A stretch of 38,865 bases of DNA. It comes from DASUBN01 sp035465695. GTDB lineage: Bacteria > Pseudomonadota > Gammaproteobacteria > Natronospirales > REEB76. Positions 34,178 through 38,865 of this stretch are shown piece after piece. A program made the position numbers and the translations under genes. The first letter of the stretch is position 1. Each line of letters opens with the position of its first letter. Below the pieces are notes generated by a model, which ran no database searches, had not been told where the DNA came from, and was given only the letters and a program-made list of their open reading frames with translations. The stretch spans positions 1 through 38,865 of the forward strand of contig DATIVR010000131.1 in assembly GCA_035465695.1 (NCBI GenBank), in the 5' to 3' direction.

Positions 34178-35272
34178 TCAAGTCCTCATGCGAGGCCCTG
34201 GCAGGATTCCCGGGGGACTATCGTCAGTCGGAAAGGCCGATGACTCCTCCTCGTCCTCGACGTGATGTCGTCGTTTGGCTTGATACATGAGCTGATCGGT
34301 GCGCGTCAGCAACAATGGGACGCTTTCGTTGGTATTCGCCTCGCATGCGCCGGTCGAGACAGAAAGCACCTGGCCTTCGATGGCCTGCCCCCGGACGGCC
34401 GCCCCGATACGCCGCGCCACTTCTTCCGCCACGCCCAGGGTCGTCTGTGGCAACAGCACCGCGAACTCGTCTCCGCCGAGACGATAGACGATATCCGACT
34501 TGCGCACATGCAGACATGCCGCGGTGGTCACGCGACGGATCGCTTCGTCTCCAGCCGGATGGCCATGGCGGTCGTTTATCGCCTTGAGTCGGTCCACGTC
34601 GAACAGGATCAGACTATAGGGTTGCCGGTGATTCGTCTGCTCTTTCTTGAGCATGCGGGCATGCTCCTCGAAGGCGCGGCGGTTTAACAAGCCGGTGAGG
34701 GGGTCTTCACGGCTCTCACGCACGGCCTGGTCATACTGGCGTGCGTTCTGGATGGCGGAGCCGACGATATCCGCGAACATCTGGATGGTGTCTTCATCTT
34801 CACCGTTGAAGGCGTCCGGAGACTGCGACACCACATGCAATACCCCGCCGATCGCCTGTTCGGGGCCGAAGAAGAATGGCGCACTCACCGACGCCCGCGC
34901 CCCGCTCTTGGAAGACACACGCCGCAAGGTGCCGTCTTCCATGTCCGCTTCGGTGCTGCGCACGGCACGCTTCAGCTTCACCGCATGGCTCGGCACACCG
35001 CTGTTCAACGGCACCTCCAGCATGGTGAAACCCAGGATGCCAACCGCCGACTTGGCAGTGAGCCGCTTGTTTTCGGTCACGAAGATGGTGGCACCGTTCG
35101 CCCGCGTCAGGCGCGCGCATTCCTCGGCTACCACATCCATGACAGCCTGAAGGCTTCCCGAGACGGCGATCACCTTGCCTATGCTGGCGATGACCTCCAA
35201 TAACCGCTCGCGGCTCACCCGTGTGCCGGCACGGGACCGGTAATGCATGGTGATTGGCTCAGTTCCTTGCAT
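34178..35272 (-). CDS. GAF-GGDEF diguanylate cyclase
   Basis: A 364-residue cytoplasmic protein with a GAF-like sensor domain at about 20-180 and a GGDEF domain at about 185-345. The active site is RLGGDEFAVLLP (GGDEF at 266-270), intact, and RKSD (257-260) five residues before it is the inhibitory c-di-GMP site. The expected product is c-di-GMP from two GTP, with product feedback. The start at 35272 is chosen because a GGGAGG site lies 6-7 bases upstream; a later ATG at 35248 lacks one. It overlaps the end of the EAL gene by 14 bases, so the pair is co-transcribed. C-di-GMP commonly raises exopolysaccharide production, so it may control the neighbouring operon (inference). Confidence 0.85.
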   Translation of the reverse strand: MQGTEPITMHYRSRAGTRVSRERLLEVIASIGKVIAVSGSLQAVMDVVAEECARLTRANGATIFVTENKRLTAKSAVGILGFTMLEVPLNSGVPSHAVKLKRAVRSTEADMEDGTLRRVSSKSGARASVSAPFFFGPEQAIGGVLHVVSQSPDAFNGEDEDTIQMFADIVGSAIQNARQYDQAVRESREDPLTGLLNRRAFEEHARMLKKEQTNHRQPYSLILFDVDRLKAINDRHGHPAGDEAIRRVTTAACLHVRKSDIVYRLGGDEFAVLLPQTTLGVAEEVARRIGAAVRGQAIEGQVLSVSTGACEANTNESVPLLLTRTDQLMYQAKRRHHVEDEEESSAFPTDDSPPGILPGPRMRT

Positions 35273-36902
35273 CGGCGGCCTCCCGTGTGATGGGTAACAT
35301 GATCCGGGATCCGGGTGAAGTCCTGGGCTGGCCCGATGAGTCGACGTGGGCATGCGATGCCTCGGCGATGAGTTCATCGCCGTCCATCGGCATCCCGTAG
35401 TGGAAACCCTGGCCTTCATCACAACCGAAAACCCCGAGCACGCGCACCTGCTGGCGGTTCTCGATGCCTTCTGCGAGCACCCTGGCGTTCAAGCTGTGAC
35501 CGAGTGCGATGACGGTCTTGATCAATTCCTGGCTGTTGCGGTTCTCCAGGAGATCGGCGATGAAGGACCGGTCGATCTTGAGGCAATCGATGGGGAATCG
35601 CTGCAGGTAGCTCAGGGATGAATAGCCTGTGCCGAAGTCATCCAACGCGACTCGCATGCCGGCTTGTTTCACCTGACGCAGCACCTGCATGGTAAGTTGC
35701 GGATCGCTCATGGCCAGGCTCTCGGTCAACTCCAATTCCAGGAGCGACGCGTAGGCGCGATTGAAGCCCAATGCTTCGGTCAGGTCCTTCAGGAAATCGC
35801 CCTTGTTCAGTTGCGCATTGGAGACGTTCACGGAGACCGTGATGGCCGGCAAACCGGCGCCCATCCATTTCCGCAGGAACGCCAGGCTTTCCGCCAGCAC
35901 CCACTTCCCGATGTCGATGATGAGGCCGGAGTCTTCCGCTACGCCTATGAACGCCGCCGGCGGCACCAGCCCGCGTTGCGGATGTCGCCAGCGGAGTAAG
36001 GCTTCTGCTCCACATGTGGTCCCCGTCAGCAGGCATACGCGCGGCTGGAAGTTCAGGGCCAGCTCGCCGCGCTCCAGCGCCTTCTCCAGGTCTCTCTCCA
36101 GGTTCACGCGGCTGATCACCTTCTCGGCGATCTCGGGTTTGTACCAGCAACTGCGGTCGGGACCGTCCGCCGTGGAACGGCGCATGGCAATATTGGCGCG
36201 GGCCAGGAGGTCTTCGGCGTTGCCGCCATCATCAGGGTACGCACACAGGCCGATATTGAGGTTTAGAGTGACCGGCTCGCCCTGCACCATGAAGGTACGC
36301 TTGCCGCTCTCCAGCATGCGGGCCACCATCTCCATCGCCTGGGTCCGGCAGTCGCGGCCATGCACGTAGATAATGAACACCGAGGAACTTACGCAGCCCA
36401 CATGGTCATCGCCCCTGGCCAGCATGCGCAGGTAACGACCGAACACACCCAGCCACTGATGCATATTGCTGGAACCGAAACGATGTACCAGGTAGTCGTA
36501 TCGATCCACGCTGACGCTGACCACCACCGCGGGTTCCAGGGGGATGCGCGTCTCGGCCAGCGTCATATCGACACGGCGGGTCCACTCATAACGGCTCAAG
36601 AGCTTGGTGGAGGGATCGTGCTGGGCCCGATAGAGTTCCTGTCTCATCTGGGCCTGCTCCAGCCGGCTGCGGCGCGACAATCGCAGCAGCGCGACACCGG
36701 CGAGCAATCCAAGACAGGTATCCTTGGCGGCCAGGCACCACACCAGCCAAGGGGCAGTCGCTGCGCGCGAGAGCGTGAGGGCGTCTGAGAGCGCGATCAC
36801 GAACGCCGCCAGCAGCGAGAATCCCAATGCCATCCTTGGCAGGGTCCGGGCCGGATCGCTCCGGCGCGAAGTCACACTCGCGTCCTTGCTTATGGTCTCC
36901 AT
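35259..36902 (-). CDS. membrane GGDEF-EAL protein, predicted c-di-GMP phosphodiesterase
   Basis: A 547-residue protein with two N-terminal membrane helices (about 24-44 and 52-75), a GGDEF-like domain (about 90-255) and an EAL domain (about 265-520). The GGDEF site is degraded to SSSVF (172-176), so cyclase activity is not expected. The EAL domain looks active: EALLRW (300-305), N359 in SVNVSN, the ELTES segment, DDFGTG (421-426), KIDRSF (442-447), AEGIE (477-481) and GQGFHYG. It should hydrolyse c-di-GMP to pGpG. It is the first gene of a two-gene unit with the cyclase. A palindrome at 36962-36977 lies 60 bases upstream of the start. Confidence 0.85.
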   Translation of the reverse strand: METISKDASVTSRRSDPARTLPRMALGFSLLAAFVIALSDALTLSRAATAPWLVWCLAAKDTCLGLLAGVALLRLSRRSRLEQAQMRQELYRAQHDPSTKLLSRYEWTRRVDMTLAETRIPLEPAVVVSVSVDRYDYLVHRFGSSNMHQWLGVFGRYLRMLARGDDHVGCVSSSVFIIYVHGRDCRTQAMEMVARMLESGKRTFMVQGEPVTLNLNIGLCAYPDDGGNAEDLLARANIAMRRSTADGPDRSCWYKPEIAEKVISRVNLERDLEKALERGELALNFQPRVCLLTGTTCGAEALLRWRHPQRGLVPPAAFIGVAEDSGLIIDIGKWVLAESLAFLRKWMGAGLPAITVSVNVSNAQLNKGDFLKDLTEALGFNRAYASLLELELTESLAMSDPQLTMQVLRQVKQAGMRVALDDFGTGYSSLSYLQRFPIDCLKIDRSFIADLLENRNSQELIKTVIALGHSLNARVLAEGIENRQQVRVLGVFGCDEGQGFHYGMPMDGDELIAEASHAHVDSSGQPRTSPGSRIMLPITREAADARN

Positions 36903-37240
36903 CCCACGATTTCCCTTCTTACACCCAGCGTCAATCTATTGGGGGAACCCTCCCACTGGAATGAGGTAAATACCTCAATAGCGACATGTAAAACACCCCG
37001 CCCCTCCGGCGGCCGAAATCCTCATCGGGTGACGCTTGATTTAACCTTTGCAGGTCGCGTGTGACGCAGTTCTCGTCATCTCGCGGGAAATCAGCAAGGC
37101 CGCTACCTGCAACTGAAGGCTACGCCCATCTGTGGCTTGCTGGGCCAGACCCCTACGGCGGTCCTGCACTTGGCCCGGGCATGCAGGCAACGACCCGCTT
37201 ACCGGCTTATCCCGCCCTCCACCGGAAACGTTGAAGGGGA
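36903..37240. other. intergenic region with operator-like palindrome and possible structured RNA
   Basis: A 338-base stretch between the EAL gene and the membrane protein gene, both minus strand. It contains the palindrome at 36962-36977 in the EAL promoter region. Between about 37140 and 37200 lie overlapping stems: GGGCCA pairs with TGGCCC, and CCTGCA with TGCAGG, which could be alternatives. A small GTG-started frame (37244-37041, 67 codons) overlaps the membrane gene stop but is not convincing. No known riboswitch consensus is matched. Confidence 0.4.
36962..36977. promoter_or_regulatory. palindrome TGAGGTA-AA-TACCTCA (candidate operator 3)
   Basis: A perfect 7-base inverted repeat with a 2-base centre, 60 bases upstream of the phosphodiesterase ATG. 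CTGGAAT (36956-36962) abuts it, as at 31905-31911. The core GGTA...TACC is shared with the sites at 31820 and 31913. Confidence 0.4.
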
Positions 37241-38662
37241 TCACACCTCTCCTCCACGGGCCCCCATCAGCAACCGGTAGACGTGTTGCGAGCCGTATTC
37301 ATAGTCGGCCATGGTGGCCATGGATATCGCAAAGAACATCGAGGCCGAAAACCCGAAGGCAAGCAGGACCACCAGCCCATGACGCTTCAACACCACCGCT
37401 ACGCGGCATCCATCGGTGCCGAAGGCGATCGCGCTATAGAGCGCTAGATCCAGAGGCAGGAAGAACCGCGTTTCGATCGCACCTGGAACTATCATCCCAA
37501 CGGGCAAGAGCGCCACGAGTGCCCAGAACCATGCGCCTGCGATGGCCTCGTTCGCCCTCCGCTCCAGCAGCGCTATCGCAATCACCAACAGCCCCAGGAA
37601 CAGCACTAAGAAGTTGAAGAGGGCTTTCCCATTGCGGCCCGGTGACTGTACGCGCGAATAGATATCCCCATCCCTGACATCAAGTCCATTTATAAGATGG
37701 CGGCCGTAGATCCCCATGAAATCCACGGGATGTCGCAGGAGCAATCCAAAATAATCCGCGATGGAAAAGTCCCGCGGGAGATGAAGCGACTGTACCAGCC
37801 GTTCACCTGCATGATCGGGATAGACCACCGCCGGCGATTGTGCGGACCCATCGAGCGTGGTCTCGTACCGTTGTACCACCATGCCCCAGAGCAATTGCTG
37901 CGCGAACAGCGACCGGCCATCGTCGGTGGTTATCACCGCCGGATTCCATGTCCCGTGATGCCTGGCGTTGATGAGTACCTGGGGGACGGAGGCGATCGTG
38001 GCGCCCACCAGGAATATCAGGACCGCTGCAGACCGCAACTTCGCATCCTGACCTCTATATAGGACCCAAGGCACTCCCACCAACAATGCGACCGCCGGGA
38101 ACAGGAAGATGGTCCGGGTGTTATATGCACCGTAAGCCAAGATGCCGCATAAAAGCAGTAATCCGTAGCGTGCCAGTGGCTGACCGCGTGTGACTGATTG
38201 CATCGCGCAGGTGATTGCGCCCAACATCAGGCATACCGCCGGAAGATCGCTCAGGGGATAGACGATGGTGCCGGGAAAGATGACCGATAGCAGGACCGGG
38301 ACCAGAAGCCTGCGCCAGAACGACAAGCGTCCGCCGAAAGTCCTCGTGTAGAACCCAGGCAGAGCCACCGCAAGCATGTACGCGTAGGCCAGTGATGAGA
38401 CCACGCGGTACGGCAGGTAACCGTACCCCGGCCGCAGATCGAATAGGTACCGGGCAGGAGCCAGCAACATGGGATAGAAATATCCCCGTATCTCCGCCGG
38501 GAAATCCAGGAGTCGGTGCAGCTCAGCGAGGTTCCAGTAATCACCCGCATCCCAACGGAACCAGCGCACATCCTCCAGATAGTGCAGGACCATGAACACC
38601 ATGAACGCAGCCAGGAATGCCGCCATGCGCTGGTGTCTCTCTGGCCAAGTTTGTCCCGACAT
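37241..38662 (-). CDS. multi-membrane GT-C-like protein (glycosyltransferase family 39/83-like)
   Basis: A 473-residue membrane protein with about 11-12 hydrophobic helices. The first helix is followed by DVRWFRWDAGDYWNLAELHRL, whose acidic residues (D, D) in the first large loop resemble the DD/DE metal motif of GT-C enzymes that use polyprenyl-phosphate sugars. A long loop with LINARHHGTWNPAVITTDDG follows in the middle. The ATG at 38662 is preferred over an in-frame TTG 21 bases upstream; no strong ribosome site is seen for either. It lies downstream of the tRNA-like region on the same strand and may be a single gene. It could modify lipid A, a glycan or a lipid carrier; none is shown. Confidence 0.6.
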   Translation of the reverse strand: MSGQTWPERHQRMAAFLAAFMVFMVLHYLEDVRWFRWDAGDYWNLAELHRLLDFPAEIRGYFYPMLLAPARYLFDLRPGYGYLPYRVVSSLAYAYMLAVALPGFYTRTFGGRLSFWRRLLVPVLLSVIFPGTIVYPLSDLPAVCLMLGAITCAMQSVTRGQPLARYGLLLLCGILAYGAYNTRTIFLFPAVALLVGVPWVLYRGQDAKLRSAAVLIFLVGATIASVPQVLINARHHGTWNPAVITTDDGRSLFAQQLLWGMVVQRYETTLDGSAQSPAVVYPDHAGERLVQSLHLPRDFSIADYFGLLLRHPVDFMGIYGRHLINGLDVRDGDIYSRVQSPGRNGKALFNFLVLFLGLLVIAIALLERRANEAIAGAWFWALVALLPVGMIVPGAIETRFFLPLDLALYSAIAFGTDGCRVAVVLKRHGLVVLLAFGFSASMFFAISMATMADYEYGSQHVYRLLMGARGGEV

Positions 38663-38752
38663 CGTGACGTCAGGATGACGCAAGAGAGACGAAATGCTAA
38701 CTCGAGTTTACATGTATGCAGACACGATTCGGCCGCGGTCCATCAGCGTATA

Positions 38753-38830
38753 TGGCGAACAGCGTGAGATTCGAACTCACGAGGAGCCTAGCCCCTCGCG
38801 GTCTTCAAGACGGCTCGGCCGCCTGCGAGA
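38753..38830 (-). pseudogene. degenerate tRNA-Ser(UGA)-like sequence
   Basis: Reading the minus strand, a T-arm GTGAG-TTCGAAT-CTCAC is followed by GCTGTTC-G-CCA. Before it is a long variable arm of GAGG/CCTC and an anticodon loop CTTGAAG (anticodon TGA) in a stem with one C-C mismatch. Upstream, GGCCGAG matches a serine tRNA D-arm, but about 13 bases of D-loop and D-stem are missing. The expected 5' acceptor strand GAACAGC is not found. So it is probably a damaged tRNA gene or remnant. Confidence 0.55.
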
Positions 38831-38839
38831 CCTGAAATA

Positions 38840-38865
38840 TGGCGGAGGGGGTGGGATTCGAACCC
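38840..38865 (-). tRNA. 3' end of a tRNA, probably tRNA-Ser (cut by window edge)
   Basis: The minus strand reads GGGTTCGAATCCCAC, then CCCCTCC, G and CCA: the T-loop, acceptor strand, discriminator G73 and encoded CCA. G73 and this acceptor sequence fit a serine tRNA, but the anticodon is outside the window. The encoded CCA lies about 10 bases before the degenerate tRNA-like sequence. Confidence 0.8.

Noticed and set aside
36903..37240. c-di-GMP (GEMM) riboswitch upstream of the phosphodiesterase
   Set aside because: A GGTGACGC string is present, but the conserved GGGCAAACC and GACGCAAAGCC parts are not, on either strand.
38753..38830. tRNA-Sec (selC)
   Set aside because: The strand with the T-loop and CCA carries a TGA, not TCA, anticodon loop; the TCA reading exists only on the opposite strand where the T-loop is wrong. 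The long selC acceptor stem is absent.
1..38865. CRISPR array, insertion sequences, integrase or prophage genes
   Set aside because: No regularly spaced repeats and no transposase- or integrase-like protein were seen.

Overview
The window is a high-GC stretch from a Gram-negative bacterium. It is most likely a gammaproteobacterium, inferred from an AlgD-type GDP-mannose dehydrogenase, a WbpA-type UDP-GlcNAc dehydrogenase, a lipoprotein polysaccharide exporter and an outer-membrane beta-barrel; I cannot name a genus. About 31 kb of it, from roughly 30911 down to the left edge, is a single run of 25 minus-strand genes for making, modifying and exporting an acidic exopolysaccharide. Gaps are short. 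At least eight junctions are 4-base ATGA or GTGA stop/start overlaps, so the run reads as one very long operon.

In transcription order (right to left) the operon opens with a NusG/RfaH-like antiterminator (30333-30911). The envelope machinery follows: a beta-barrel protein, a Wza-type export lipoprotein, a Wzz-type co-polymerase, a BY-kinase-type ATPase and an initiating sugar-phosphate transferase. Next come a YvcK-family protein, a UDP-N-acetylhexosamine 6-dehydrogenase, a Wzy/O-antigen-ligase-like polymerase and a GT4 glycosyltransferase. A decoration block then holds an AMP-ligase-like protein, a GNAT, an acyl carrier protein and a CelD/FemAB-type acyltransferase. After it come a Wzx flippase, a polysaccharide deacetylase, an AsnB-type amidotransferase, a sulfotransferase, a secreted HAF-repeat protein, a GT4, a heparinase II/III-like lyase, a second AsnB, another GT4, a formyltransferase-like protein, a second deacetylase and an AlgD-like dehydrogenase cut by the left edge.

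The working model is a Wzx/Wzy-dependent polymer. It would contain N-acetylhexosaminuronic acid and probably mannuronic acid, with uronates amidated by the AsnB proteins and further sulfation, deacetylation and acylation. No exosortase or PEP-CTERM protein is visible, although several genes resemble those of exosortase-linked clusters.

To the right of the operon lie a small SRPBCC protein gene (minus) and a divergent plus-strand pair: a second FemAB/CelD-like acyltransferase and a JmjC/cupin-type oxygenase. Next is a minus-strand c-di-GMP pair, an EAL phosphodiesterase with a dead GGDEF followed by a GAF-GGDEF cyclase with an inhibitory site. A multi-membrane GT-C-like protein follows, and at the right edge a degenerate tRNA-Ser-like sequence lies next to the 3' end of a real tRNA. 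Near-identical palindromes (GGTA-N1/2-TACC) recur in the intergenic regions in front of the acyltransferase, SRPBCC and c-di-GMP genes, which hints at a shared regulator.
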